Under the pieces are notes generated by a model. That model saw only the letters and a program-made list of their open reading frames with translations. It did not search any database and was not told the DNA's origin. A program made the translations under genes and the position numbers. A stretch of DNA of 64,000 nt from JBGSMF01 sp964651475 (GTDB lineage Bacteria; Chloroflexota; Anaerolineae; Fen-1058). Below, in pieces: positions 7,695 to 17,559 of this stretch. Each line of letters opens with the position of its first letter. The first letter of the stretch is position 1. The stretch lies in contig CAZYXV010000008.1 of assembly GCA_964651475.1 (NCBI GenBank), forward strand, positions 62,001 to 126,000, given 5' to 3'.

Positions 7695-10600
7695 CTATGG
7701 GGCTGTGGGCAAAGTAAAGGAAAACGTGCTCCCTGTCCCAGGCGTGCTTTCGACCCAGATTTGCCCGCCGTGGGCCTCCACGATGCCCCGGCAGACTGCC
7801 AATCCCAAGCCTGCGCCCCGGGTGCTCTGGGTAACCTCATTTTGGACGCGATAAAAACGTTCAAACACTTTTTCCGTCTCTTCGTGAGGGATGCCAATGC
7901 CCTGGTCGCTCACCTGGATAACAAAGTGATCTTGATCCTGGCGTCCCCGAACCGTAATCACCCCGCCCGTGGGCGAGTATTTGATCGCGTTGCTCAACAA
8001 GTTGCGCAATACTTGTTCAATGTCCTTGGAATCCACTGCGGCAATCAAGGGTTCGGCGGGAAAATCGTACACAAAGCGATGTTGCGCCAGTTGAAAGCCC
8101 ATAGCCTTGATGATTTTTTCGGCCAGCAATCCCAAATCGGCCAGGTGTTTATCCAGGCGCAGCCGGCCGCTTTGCATGCGAGACATGTCTAGTAAATTAT
8201 CTACCAGCTCTTCGAGGTTGCCCGTTTCTTCTTTAATGTTTCCCAAAAATTCGCGTTGAGTTTTATCGTCAAACTCGACGTCTTCGCGGAGCAGCGTGGT
8301 GCAAAAAACCTCGATCAACCCCAGCGGTGTCCTCAATTCATGAGAGATATTGGCGATCAACTCCGAGCGCAGGCGTTCGAGTGTGCGCAGCGTTTCGATT
8401 TCGGCGGCCTCTTCGGCCAGCTGCACGTTCTCGATGGCGACGCCCATTTGGTGTCCGACGGCTGTGAGCAACTGCACTTCGTGAGGGTTCAACTGGCGAG
8501 GGTGAGCGGCGCAGACGCCCAATGCGCCCAACGTTCGATCTTTAGATTTGATGGGAACGGCCACGCAGGCCAATGGCGCCCCCCGGTGGGGCGCCGGAGG
8601 GTTGAGAAGAGGCCCGGCCAGGAGGTCGGTCGTTACACTGGACTGCCCCAATCGAATGACCTGGTCGGCCAGGGTTTCGCTCTGCTTGAGTACATCCGCC
8701 GACAGGCCAAGCCCGCGCTGCACCGCCAGGTTCGACGGCGTGTCTTGACCATGGTTGGCCAGTTGTATCCAGCCGGCCTCGACGCCAATCACGTCCAACA
8801 CAATATCCAACGTGACATTCAAAATATGGTCGAGGTCGAGGGATTGGCCGATGGTGGTGGCGATGGTGTTGCGCGCCATCAGTTCTTCGTTGCGGCGCCT
8901 GAGCGCCTCCTCGGCGCGTTTGCGTTCGCTGATTTCTCGCTGCGCTTGCTCGAACAGGCCGGCGTTGGCGATGGCGACGGCGATTTGATCCGCCAGCGTC
9001 TCCAAGACGAGCACGTCGCTCTCGTCAAAACCATCAAGCTGCGGGCTTTGAGTGTCCAGCACGCCTATCGTCTGTTCTCCGATGCGGATGGGGACGCACA
9101 ACTCGGATTGGGTCACGGCAAAGCTGGCGATGTAATACGGGTCGGCGCGCACGTCGTTAGAAAGCCGCATGGCGTTGTGAGTGGCTGTCCACCCTACCAT
9201 GCCTTCGTTCAATCCAAGGCGATGATCCTTTGGAAAAGTCAGGTACGATCCGGCGGCGGCTCTCAATACAGCCTGGTTGTGTTCGTAATCAATGATAAAG
9301 ATGCCGACGTGGTGATAGTTAAAATTGGTCTGCGCCAGGCGAGTGGCTCTGGCCAGCACCTCGTCCAGGTCCAACGCCGCCGCGATCTTTTTGCCAATGT
9401 CGTTGATGAGAGCCAATTGCGCCGCCCGGCGCTTGAGCGCTTCTTCTGTCTGTATCCGCCCGGTAATGTCAAACATGACGCCTTGCAGAAAAAGAGGTTG
9501 TCCCACATTATCCCATATCACCGTAGCTTCGTCGCGGAACCACAAGACGCGCCCATCGCCTGCCCACATGCGGTACTCGGCCACAAAAGGTTCCTGGCTG
9601 GCATGGCAGCGCGCCAGCTCAGCCATCACTCGCTCGTAATCGTCGGCATACAGTTTCTTGCGCCATAGGTCGGAGTCGGCTTCGTAATCGGCCTGGGAGT
9701 AGCCCAAAATCGCTTCGACCTGCGGGCTGATGTAAAACGTCGTGCTGGACTCGTCCAGCGCGGCGATATAGGTAACGGCGGGGATTTGCTCCACGAGGGT
9801 ACGGTACCGGGCTTCTGATTCTCTCAGAGCGTTTTCGACCCACTTGCGCTCGGCGATTTCTCTTTCCAGCGTCAGCTGGGCCGCCTCGGCGGCGGCGGCG
9901 CGCGCTTCGGCTTCCATTTCACCCAGCCGGGCCTGCTCGGCCCGCTTGCGCTCGGTGATGTCTCGCACGTAAGCAATCACGCGTTGTTCTCCCCCAATGG
10001 TGATGATGCGGGTGCTGATCTCGCATGGAAAAATCTCGCCATCTTTTCTTTGGTTGAGTGTTTCGACGAACATGCCGCCGCTCGCCAATTCCCCAGCGAC
10101 GAGTTCGGCGAGCACGGCGGCGACCTGGTCTGGAACGAGGTCGCTCACGTTCAACCTGATCAGTTCTTCTTTGACATAGCCGTACATTTTGCAGGCCGCC
10201 GTGTTGCAGTCGAGTATACGGCCTTCCAGTGTTTCTACCAAAATCGCGTCAACGGAGGCCTGGACGACCGCTCTGTATTTTTCTTCGCTTTCCTGCAAGG
10301 CTTGTTCCGTCTGCTTGCGTTTGGTGATGTCGGTGATCAGGCCGTCGTAAGCGACCAGGCGCCCCTGGCTATCGTAGCGCAGCACGGGCGTGTTCCTCAC
10401 CCACCGAATGGAACCATCTTTGTGAATGATGCGGTGTTCCAATGGCGCGGCTTTTCCCGCAAATATCCTGGCGGCCTGCTCTACCACGGCCTCTTTGTCT
10501 TCGTCGTGAACCATTCGGTGCCAGAGGTATGGATTGGCGGCATACTCTTCGGCTGTGTAACCGGTCACTGCCACACAGCCTGGCCCGTGAGACGTCATCG

Positions 10601-11465
10601 TCGGACGGCCATTTTCAATCTCCACTGTATACACATAATCTGTGACTGATTCGAGCAAGCGCCGGTAACGTTCTTCGCTCCGGCGCAACGCTTCTTCCAC
10701 TTGCACGCGGTCCGTAATATCACGATTGCTGCCGCGTTTGCCCAGCCAGCGTCCGCCAGCGTCATAGATGGCCTGGCACGTGTGGTTGATCCAGCGCAGC
10801 CTGCCGTCGCGGGTGACAATGCGAAAGTCAAAAGAACAAGAATAGTTTTGACTGCCCTCGCGGATGTGCCGGGCGATGACAGCCCGGTCATCGGGGTGCG
10901 TGATTGCTTCTAACAAGCCGTGGTCTTGGATAAATTCATCGGGGCAATAGCCTGTGATGCGCTCGCACGAAGGTGAGATGTAGATATACTTCCCGGCCGG
11001 GTCCACCCAATCCTCCCAGTCGTGCGTAAAATCGGCCACCAGGCGGTATCTTTCTACACTCTCCCTCAATGCTTCTTCGGCGCGCTTGCGCTCAGTGATA
11101 TCTTGTGCCACGCTCAGCCAGCTCGTGCACTGTCCGTGCTCGTCTTTTAGCGGCGTGAGGCGGTGTTCGGCGGGGAAGGTGGTGCCGTCCTTCCGCCGCA
11201 TGGCATGTTCGAACTGTAAACGGTCCGCCGCCGCGCAAGGTGAGCGTGCTTCCAGCTCGGCAAGTATAGCCTGGTCGCGGCACACCAGCGCCAGGCACTG
11301 GCCCACCAGTTCGTCGCGGCCGTATCCAAACATCTCGGTCGCGGCGGCGTTGCACTCCAGTATAGCGGTTGCGTGTGCGTCGAGGACAAGGACGGCAACG
11401 GGCAGGCTGTCGAATGTCTTTTCCATCCCTAGCTCGCGGACAAGTTGCGTACGGGGTTCGTCCAT
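7695..11465 (-). CDS. Multi-PAS/GAF soluble sensor histidine kinase
   Basis: This is a 1256-residue kinase without transmembrane segments. Five PAS units can be followed by their PAC tails (DITERKRAEEAL, DITDRVQVEEAL, DITKRKQTEQAL, DITERKRAEQAR, DITGRIQTEEAL) over residues 15-680. Two GAF domains follow at about 700-850 and 870-1030, then HisKA with H-box NISHELRTPLG (His1042) and HATPase motifs NLLSNAIKYSP, DQGIGIP, FERFYR and GAGLGLAVC. It should integrate several cytoplasmic cues. It lies downstream of the GH-A-like lipoprotein and upstream of the OmpR-type regulator on the same strand, and is the likely direct phosphodonor of that regulator. The plus-strand open frame of 470 codons inside it is an antisense shadow. 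Confidence 0.93.
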   Translation of the reverse strand: MDEPRTQLVRELGMEKTFDSLPVAVLVLDAHATAILECNAAATEMFGYGRDELVGQCLALVCRDQAILAELEARSPCAAADRLQFEHAMRRKDGTTFPAEHRLTPLKDEHGQCTSWLSVAQDITERKRAEEALRESVERYRLVADFTHDWEDWVDPAGKYIYISPSCERITGYCPDEFIQDHGLLEAITHPDDRAVIARHIREGSQNYSCSFDFRIVTRDGRLRWINHTCQAIYDAGGRWLGKRGSNRDITDRVQVEEALRRSEERYRRLLESVTDYVYTVEIENGRPTMTSHGPGCVAVTGYTAEEYAANPYLWHRMVHDEDKEAVVEQAARIFAGKAAPLEHRIIHKDGSIRWVRNTPVLRYDSQGRLVAYDGLITDITKRKQTEQALQESEEKYRAVVQASVDAILVETLEGRILDCNTAACKMYGYVKEELIRLNVSDLVPDQVAAVLAELVAGELASGGMFVETLNQRKDGEIFPCEISTRIITIGGEQRVIAYVRDITERKRAEQARLGEMEAEARAAAAEAAQLTLEREIAERKWVENALRESEARYRTLVEQIPAVTYIAALDESSTTFYISPQVEAILGYSQADYEADSDLWRKKLYADDYERVMAELARCHASQEPFVAEYRMWAGDGRVLWFRDEATVIWDNVGQPLFLQGVMFDITGRIQTEEALKRRAAQLALINDIGKKIAAALDLDEVLARATRLAQTNFNYHHVGIFIIDYEHNQAVLRAAAGSYLTFPKDHRLGLNEGMVGWTATHNAMRLSNDVRADPYYIASFAVTQSELCVPIRIGEQTIGVLDTQSPQLDGFDESDVLVLETLADQIAVAIANAGLFEQAQREISERKRAEEALRRRNEELMARNTIATTIGQSLDLDHILNVTLDIVLDVIGVEAGWIQLANHGQDTPSNLAVQRGLGLSADVLKQSETLADQVIRLGQSSVTTDLLAGPLLNPPAPHRGAPLACVAVPIKSKDRTLGALGVCAAHPRQLNPHEVQLLTAVGHQMGVAIENVQLAEEAAEIETLRTLERLRSELIANISHELRTPLGLIEVFCTTLLREDVEFDDKTQREFLGNIKEETGNLEELVDNLLDMSRMQSGRLRLDKHLADLGLLAEKIIKAMGFQLAQHRFVYDFPAEPLIAAVDSKDIEQVLRNLLSNAIKYSPTGGVITVRGRQDQDHFVIQVSDQGIGIPHEETEKVFERFYRVQNEVTQSTRGAGLGLAVCRGIVEAHGGQIWVESTPGTGSTFSFTLPTAP

Positions 11466-11483
11466 TTTTGCACCTACATGTTG

Positions 11484-12662
11484 TCAGCGCGTCGGATGCG
11501 CGGCCAGGTAGCTTTGGAAACGGTCGGCCATGCCTCCAAGCATTTCGTAGCTTTTATAGTCGCCTTCAGATGCGCCAAATACAAACACGGCCGCACCCAC
11601 CACGTAATCATCTTTTTGCAACTCTTCGTCGTACCAGGTCAACTGATCCAGGTAAGCCGTTTTGCCATCGGGCGCCAGGCCGATTTGCTGCCAATAGTCC
11701 GCAAAATCACGCCAGCCGTCGCCGGGCGGGCCGGGCCGCGAGCCGACCAGTCCATCCACGCCACATTCGGTGATGACGAGCGGGAGGCACAGTTCGGGCG
11801 GCAAAATGTGGCGATACACTTTGCGATAGCGCAGCGTCAACCAGCCTTCGTCGCCCGCGTCGGCGGCCGCGTCGAGTTGGTTCGGACCGTAGCCAAACTG
11901 CATCACCGGCGCCGAATACTCGTGCAACGCCAGGTATCCGGCGTGCTCCGCCGCGGCCTGCAGCGCCGGGAAAAATTCGCGCCACAACTCCAAATTGGGC
12001 GTGCCGGTAGCAAAATTGCCCACACAGCATTTGTAACCCAACTCTGCCATCCGCCGGACGCGCTCCGCCTCGAAGGCCGCATAGTGCTGCATGGCGGCCG
12101 CGTCGCCGACGAGCGGCTCGTTAAAGCCTTCCCAATAATCTATGGCCGCGTTGGACTGGTATTGATCGGCGTGCTGGTTGACGAAACTGGCCGCCAGTTC
12201 CACCGGCTTGTCATCTTTGCGGTCTAACCACCCCGTAAAGTCGAGCTTGGGCGCAAGCTGGCCAATGACGAGGGTGTGGGGCGAACGTTCTTTGATGACG
12301 CTGGCCGATCCCAAATCGCCCCAGATTTTGACGACTGCTGGCTGTCCGGCCTCGATAATCTCTATAATCCTGGGCGAAGAAAAACTCACCACGGCCAGGC
12401 CCAATTTGCTGGGGCGGGTATAATGCGCGGGGGTGGGCGAAGGCCAGGGCGTGGAAGTGAGTTGCGGCTGAGGCGAATCGGACGGCGTCGCCAGCGGCGA
12501 GACAGGCAAGGGCACGCGCGTAAAGGGCGGCGACGGCGTGGGGGTTGGCGCCTCGGTCGCCAGCCGCGAACAGGCAGCCAGCAGCCCGCTCGCCAGCGCC
12601 CCTTTGACGAACGCGCGGCGAGACAGTCCACTAGGCTTGGATGAGTGATTTGTCGGCGTCAC
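11484..12662 (-). CDS. Tat-exported lipoprotein with clan GH-A-like catalytic domain
   Basis: This protein is about 392 residues long with a GTG start at 12662. That start is chosen because GAGGTG lies just upstream and the ORF overlaps the preceding kinase gene by only 32 bases. The N-terminus has a twin-arginine motif (SRRAFVKG) and a lipobox (LLAAC), followed by a Pro/Thr/Ser-rich linker of about 50 residues. The mature domain looks like a TIM-barrel glycoside hydrolase: Glu182 in GFNEP fits the acid/base after strand 4 and Glu299 in ITECGVDG fits the nucleophile after strand 7. Family and substrate are not recognised. Its place between two sensor kinases suggests it generates or processes the sensed ligand. 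It could instead be a non-catalytic binding barrel. Confidence 0.75.
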   Translation of the reverse strand: MTPTNHSSKPSGLSRRAFVKGALASGLLAACSRLATEAPTPTPSPPFTRVPLPVSPLATPSDSPQPQLTSTPWPSPTPAHYTRPSKLGLAVVSFSSPRIIEIIEAGQPAVVKIWGDLGSASVIKERSPHTLVIGQLAPKLDFTGWLDRKDDKPVELAASFVNQHADQYQSNAAIDYWEGFNEPLVGDAAAMQHYAAFEAERVRRMAELGYKCCVGNFATGTPNLELWREFFPALQAAAEHAGYLALHEYSAPVMQFGYGPNQLDAAADAGDEGWLTLRYRKVYRHILPPELCLPLVITECGVDGLVGSRPGPPGDGWRDFADYWQQIGLAPDGKTAYLDQLTWYDEELQKDDYVVGAAVFVFGASEGDYKSYEMLGGMADRFQSYLAAHPTR

Positions 12663-15600
12663 CTGGCACCTCACATGGCAACCAAATCTTGAAAGAGCTT
12701 CCCTCCCCCTGCACACTTTGAACGTTCACCCGACCGCCGTGAGCCTGGACGATTTCTTTGACCAAGGCCAGCCCCAATCCCACCCCGCCGTAGCGCCGCC
12801 GCATGCTGCCATCCACCTGGTAAAAGCGGTCAAACACACGCTCTAATTTGTCCGCCGGGATGCCAATACCGGTGTCGCTAACCTGAATGGCCACTCCCTC
12901 GCCTTCTTTTTGCACGTGCACCGCCACCGCCCCGCCGACCGGCGTGAATTTGATCGCGTTGCCGAGCAAGTTATCCAGCACCTGACGCAGGCGGCCCGGA
13001 TCGCCAGACACGAGCGGTAAAGCTGGCTCAATGTTGGCAGACAAGTTCAACTTTGCTTTCTGGGCAACCACCTGGAAATCGGATAACAGCGAGCTCACCA
13101 GTTCGGCCAGGTCAACCGGCTCCCCTTGCACACCTTGCGTTTCTGTCCTCATGATGGCAGTCAGGTCATCTATGAGTTTTTTCAACATGCGCGTGCGCCG
13201 GGCGATAATTTCCGCAGAAGCTCGCTGGTCGGGCGACAGTCCCCCCAAATCGCCGCCGTCCAACAACTCGGCGTATCCCATAATGATGCCCAAAGGCGTG
13301 CGCAACTCGTGAGACACATTCTGGATGAATTCGCTCTTGAGGCGGTCCAACTCTTTTAATTTAGATAACGCCTCCGCCAGCTCCCGGGCGTGTTCTTGAG
13401 CTTCTGTGTACAACCGGGCATTTTCGATAGCGATAGCCAGCGGCCCGCTGATTTGCTCCAGCAGTGCGATTTCGCGCTGGCCGAAAGCAGACGCCTGGCG
13501 CGAGGCGACGCTGAGCGCGCCGATGATCCGCCCGGCGTGGATCAGCGGCGCGTTCACTCTGGAACGCAAGCCGGCCTGATAGAGCAGCCGCTCGGCGGGG
13601 AACTGGATTTCGGTAGAAAGGTCGGGCGTGGCGTGCATTTGACCGCGCAGCACGTCTTCTGAAGCGGCGCTGTCTTGGAGGCGCGTTTCCACGCCTTTTC
13701 CAAACAGCGGCTCGCCCGAATCCTCCAGCGCCACCAGTGTGAAGGTTTGCTGGTTGCTGCCAATCAGCGCCAGGCTGGCTCGATCAAATGCGATCAGGCG
13801 ATGCAACTCGCGCATCACGGCGCGCAACAAGGTGTTTTGTTCCAGGCTGGACCCCAGAGCGCGCATGACGGCGTTGACGGCGGCCAGGTCTTGGGCTTGC
13901 TGGCGCTGCGCCTCGTACAGGCGGGCGTTTTCGATGGCGATGGCCGCTTGAGCTGCAAAGGCCATCGCCAGCCGGGCGTGCTCCTGGGTGTAATAGCCGG
14001 GTTCTTTTTTGTCCAACGCGATCATTCCGATCAGCCGGTCGCCAAAAAGCAATGGCACGCCCAGCCACGAACGGATGCCAGCCTGGGCGTGAGGTTCGCG
14101 GTGGAAATCGCTGTACCACGCGGGGGCGTCGCTCACGATGAGGGGAGCGCGGGTGTGCACCACGTGTTTGTTGGGGTTGTCGCCCGCGGCCAGGTCAAAG
14201 CTCAAGCCCACGATTTCTTCCAGGTTGGGAAAGCCGTGCCCGCCAATGATTGTGAGCCGGTCTCCGTCAAGCTGCTGGACCGAAGCGCTATCGTAAGGCA
14301 GCACTTTGCGCAATTCGCTCAGAATCAATGCAAAAACCTGCTGCAAATCCAGTGTGGCGCTCAGAGCCTGGCTCGCAGCGTGCAACGTCTCGGCACGCTC
14401 ACGCGCCGTGCGCTCGGCTTCAAACAGCCGGGCATTTTCGATGGCGATGACGGCCTGCCGGGCCAGGCTCATCATAAAATCCAGGTCGCCCCGATTGAAC
14501 GAGCCGCGCTCTCGCAAGCGCACCAGCGCCATCACGCCGATCACGTGATCTTTGGAAACGAGAGGGGTGCACGCCAGAGCGTGCGTTTCTTGTGGCGTGC
14601 CCGCAATGTGGACGGAACGCGGATCGTCTTCCACGCTGTCAACCACTTCGGCAACCCCACTTTGCGCCACGCAACCCACAATACCTTTACCCAGCCGCAG
14701 AGGGAATGCTTTGATCTCATCACTGTATTCGCCCAGAGCGACGACGGCGCGGAGCGTTTGCCCATCCGCTTCTTGCAAATAGACTTCGCTATCGTCCGCG
14801 TCCAGCAAACGCAAGGCGTGTGTGGCAATGCGCTCGAGCACCGTCTGCAATTCCAGGCTGGCCGAAATATCGCGATCAATCTCGACCAACGCGGCCAACT
14901 CGCTGGCGCGCCGGTGCGCTTGCTGATATAGCCGCGCGTTTTCAATCGCAATCGCCAGTTGATCTGCCATGGTTTGCAAGACGATAATGTCTTCTCTCGA
15001 AAACGCCGATTCTTGCTCGCTCTGCACCGTCAACGCGCCAAGCACCTGCCCCCGGCTGACCAGCGGCAGGGCCATCTCGGAGCGCGTTCGGGGCAAGTGC
15101 GGATTGTCGAATCGCACGGCCTCTTTGCCCACGTCCAGGGCGATGCGCGCCTCGGCGTGGGCAATGCTCCATCCGATCATGGATTCGCCGCCCACGGCCA
15201 GTTTGTGGCCGGCGCGGAGCATGTTACGGCCCGCTTCGCCGGTTCCCACGCGAAGCACAGCGTACTCGCCGGCATCGTCCAACAAAAAGATGCCCACGTA
15301 GTAGAAATCAAAGCGTTCCTGGATCACGTGGACGGCTTGACTCATCAATTCGTCGGGATTGAGCAGCGTGCCGGCCGACTTGGAAACCTGGGCGGCGGCC
15401 TGGAGTTGTGTATTGCGGCGGTGAAGATCGGCCAACAGTTGCTGGCGCTCGATTTCCGCCCGTCTGCTTTCGGTGATGTCTTGCCATATACCTTCGTAAC
15501 CCAACGCCTGCCCGTTGGCGTCTCGAACGATCCGGCCGCTGTTGCGCACCCAAATGAGCGCGCCATCGCAGCGGCGCATCTGCGCCTCGAAATCGCGCAC

Positions 15601-17553
15601 AGCGCCTTCGCGTTCGATGATCATTTGCCATTGAACGTACGCCTCGGGAACCGCGTATAATTCGGCCGCGTTGATGGTCTGCATAGCGTCTCGATCTGGA
15701 TAGCCAAACATGTGCACCAGGGCAGGATTGACATCCAGGAATTGCCCGGCGGGCGTGGTGCGATAAACCCCCACCGGCGCGCCGTCGAACAAGCCCCGAT
15801 AGCGTTCCTCGCTTTCTCTCAGCGCCTGTTCCGTTCGCTTGAGCTCGGCCACGTGTTCTCGCAGTCCTTCCAGCGTTTGCCGCAGCTGCGCCGTCATGCT
15901 GTTAAAGGCCGCTGCCAGCGCGCCCGTCTCGTCGTCCGCTTCGACGTCGGCCCGCGCGTTCAGATCGCCGTGGGTGATCTGGCGTGCCACCGACGTCAGG
16001 CGGACGATAGGGCCAGTCAGCAACCGTATCGTGCCCGTTGCTACGATTGCCGCCGCGCCAATAATCGCCAGGCTCAAAAGCATTGCAGCGCGGCTTTGCG
16101 CCCGGACGGGCGAGAGAAAGACCGCCTGGGGTTGAACAAAGATTACGAACCACGGTTGGGTCCTCAATTTTGCCACGGCGGCGGAATCTAGCTGTTTGCT
16201 CGTAGACGACAGGTACGCGCTGAAATATGGCCGCTCGCTGGCGTTCAGCAAGGCCTGCTCCAGTACCGGCAAATTGGACGACAGGTCGTTGACGGATTGG
16301 AACGGCAGGCGCCGGGCGGATTGCAATTCCGCCACGCGCGCCGGGTCGAGCGTGGCAAGGGATTTGAAGATAAGGTCTGGGTCATTACCATGCGCCAGGC
16401 ACAACAAGTTTTCGTCCAACAAGATGGCAAAGGATTGCCTGCCGGCCCGCTCGCCGTTTTGAATGATGATTTGTTCCAGGATGCCGGCGCGATAGCGCAC
16501 GCGCAAAAACCCGACAATGTCTCCTGCGGCTGTATCCCGCACCGGGCCGATGAAGTATAGAAAGGCTTCGCCCGTTTGAGAAAACTCGACCGAAGAAGCG
16601 CGCGGCGACTCGCTTTGCAAGGCCATCTGAAAATAGGGGCGGCTAGATTTGTCCACGCCGATGTCGGGCGTGTAGGTATCCAGCAGCGTCCATCCGCGGC
16701 GATCCAGCAAGGCATACGACGAGATGTTCACGTGATCTTTGCGGCTCAGGGCGTGCAGAGAGGAATTGGCTTCGGCCTCTTCCTGGCTGCCCTGGCGTTG
16801 TTCTTCTGGCAGGCTGAGATATTTGATAAAGACGGGCAGTTGCGCCTCGGTGCCGATGGCGTTCACGTTGTTGCTCACAAACGAATCCAGGCTGACGGCG
16901 GTTTGCGTGGCCGCCGCCAAAAGCGCCTGATTGGCATTGTCGGTCAACGTGGCTCGCACATTGCGCTCGTCCAGGTAAAACAATACTCCAATCGGGATCA
17001 GAGAGACGGCCATAAAAGCAATCATCAGCTTGACGCGCAGGCCATACCGGCCAAGTCGGCGCACGACTAGAATGCCCAATGTGAAAATCAACCCTCCCAC
17101 CACCGCCGGGACGTACACGTGAAGGTCTGGCACCATCAGCCGGTTGAGGGGCAGCACCAGGTCCAGCAGCGGGTTGGCAAAACTCAGCAATGCCACGCCC
17201 ACCACCCATCCTATAGACTGAGAATGTACCGATCTCCCGCCGACGACCAAAGCCAGCATAATAGACGCGACGGCCAATATCAACCCTACACCGGCAATCA
17301 CGCTCGTACAACCCAGAAATATCACAGGTATGCTCAAGGCCAACACGTGCAGGCCCCACTCAACGTAACCGCGCCGGATCAACATGAAACTGAGGATGCA
17401 CACAGCCAGGTAGACCAATGCAAGGCCAGCCACGACCCACAATTGCCACCATCCCGTATAGAGCGCCACGAGACAATGAACTAGGGCGATGAGCGCCGTG
17501 GCGGCGAACAATCTCCTCACCACCCGGAACGCGTTGCGCACTTGCTGTACCAT
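12631..17553 (-). CDS. Membrane sensor histidine kinase, Cache-HAMP-PAS-multi-GAF
   Basis: This 1640-residue kinase starts with about six transmembrane helices (residues 10-175), then a further helix near 180-198. A Cache-like extracytoplasmic domain follows (about 200-485, with YALLDRRGWTLLDTYTPDIG), then a helix and HAMP (GPIVRLTSVARQITHGDLNAR, about 500-560). A PAS domain at about 590-710 precedes four GAF domains (about 730-1395). HisKA has NVSHELRTPLG (His1415), and HATPase has NLLGNAIKFTP, DTGIGIP, FDRFYQ and GVGLGLALV. It begins six bases after the stop of the substrate-binding lipoprotein gene, so that protein is its probable periplasmic partner. The stop at 12631 overlaps the next gene. 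The N-terminal multi-helix bundle may itself be a sensor module. Confidence 0.93.
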   Translation of the reverse strand: MVQQVRNAFRVVRRLFAATALIALVHCLVALYTGWWQLWVVAGLALVYLAVCILSFMLIRRGYVEWGLHVLALSIPVIFLGCTSVIAGVGLILAVASIMLALVVGGRSVHSQSIGWVVGVALLSFANPLLDLVLPLNRLMVPDLHVYVPAVVGGLIFTLGILVVRRLGRYGLRVKLMIAFMAVSLIPIGVLFYLDERNVRATLTDNANQALLAAATQTAVSLDSFVSNNVNAIGTEAQLPVFIKYLSLPEEQRQGSQEEAEANSSLHALSRKDHVNISSYALLDRRGWTLLDTYTPDIGVDKSSRPYFQMALQSESPRASSVEFSQTGEAFLYFIGPVRDTAAGDIVGFLRVRYRAGILEQIIIQNGERAGRQSFAILLDENLLCLAHGNDPDLIFKSLATLDPARVAELQSARRLPFQSVNDLSSNLPVLEQALLNASERPYFSAYLSSTSKQLDSAAVAKLRTQPWFVIFVQPQAVFLSPVRAQSRAAMLLSLAIIGAAAIVATGTIRLLTGPIVRLTSVARQITHGDLNARADVEADDETGALAAAFNSMTAQLRQTLEGLREHVAELKRTEQALRESEERYRGLFDGAPVGVYRTTPAGQFLDVNPALVHMFGYPDRDAMQTINAAELYAVPEAYVQWQMIIEREGAVRDFEAQMRRCDGALIWVRNSGRIVRDANGQALGYEGIWQDITESRRAEIERQQLLADLHRRNTQLQAAAQVSKSAGTLLNPDELMSQAVHVIQERFDFYYVGIFLLDDAGEYAVLRVGTGEAGRNMLRAGHKLAVGGESMIGWSIAHAEARIALDVGKEAVRFDNPHLPRTRSEMALPLVSRGQVLGALTVQSEQESAFSREDIIVLQTMADQLAIAIENARLYQQAHRRASELAALVEIDRDISASLELQTVLERIATHALRLLDADDSEVYLQEADGQTLRAVVALGEYSDEIKAFPLRLGKGIVGCVAQSGVAEVVDSVEDDPRSVHIAGTPQETHALACTPLVSKDHVIGVMALVRLRERGSFNRGDLDFMMSLARQAVIAIENARLFEAERTARERAETLHAASQALSATLDLQQVFALILSELRKVLPYDSASVQQLDGDRLTIIGGHGFPNLEEIVGLSFDLAAGDNPNKHVVHTRAPLIVSDAPAWYSDFHREPHAQAGIRSWLGVPLLFGDRLIGMIALDKKEPGYYTQEHARLAMAFAAQAAIAIENARLYEAQRQQAQDLAAVNAVMRALGSSLEQNTLLRAVMRELHRLIAFDRASLALIGSNQQTFTLVALEDSGEPLFGKGVETRLQDSAASEDVLRGQMHATPDLSTEIQFPAERLLYQAGLRSRVNAPLIHAGRIIGALSVASRQASAFGQREIALLEQISGPLAIAIENARLYTEAQEHARELAEALSKLKELDRLKSEFIQNVSHELRTPLGIIMGYAELLDGGDLGGLSPDQRASAEIIARRTRMLKKLIDDLTAIMRTETQGVQGEPVDLAELVSSLLSDFQVVAQKAKLNLSANIEPALPLVSGDPGRLRQVLDNLLGNAIKFTPVGGAVAVHVQKEGEGVAIQVSDTGIGIPADKLERVFDRFYQVDGSMRRRYGGVGLGLALVKEIVQAHGGRVNVQSVQGEGSSFKIWLPCEVPGDADKSLIQA

Positions 17554-17559
17554 GCTTTA

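Noticed and set aside
8256..9668. 470-codon open frame on the plus strand inside the 1256-residue kinase gene
   Set aside because: It is antisense to a clear PAS/GAF kinase, has no recognisable domain and arises from GC-rich codon structure.
13675..14931. 418-codon plus-strand open frame inside the 1640-residue kinase gene
   Set aside because: Antisense shadow of the GAF region, rich in His, Gln and Arg and without motifs or a ribosome-binding site.
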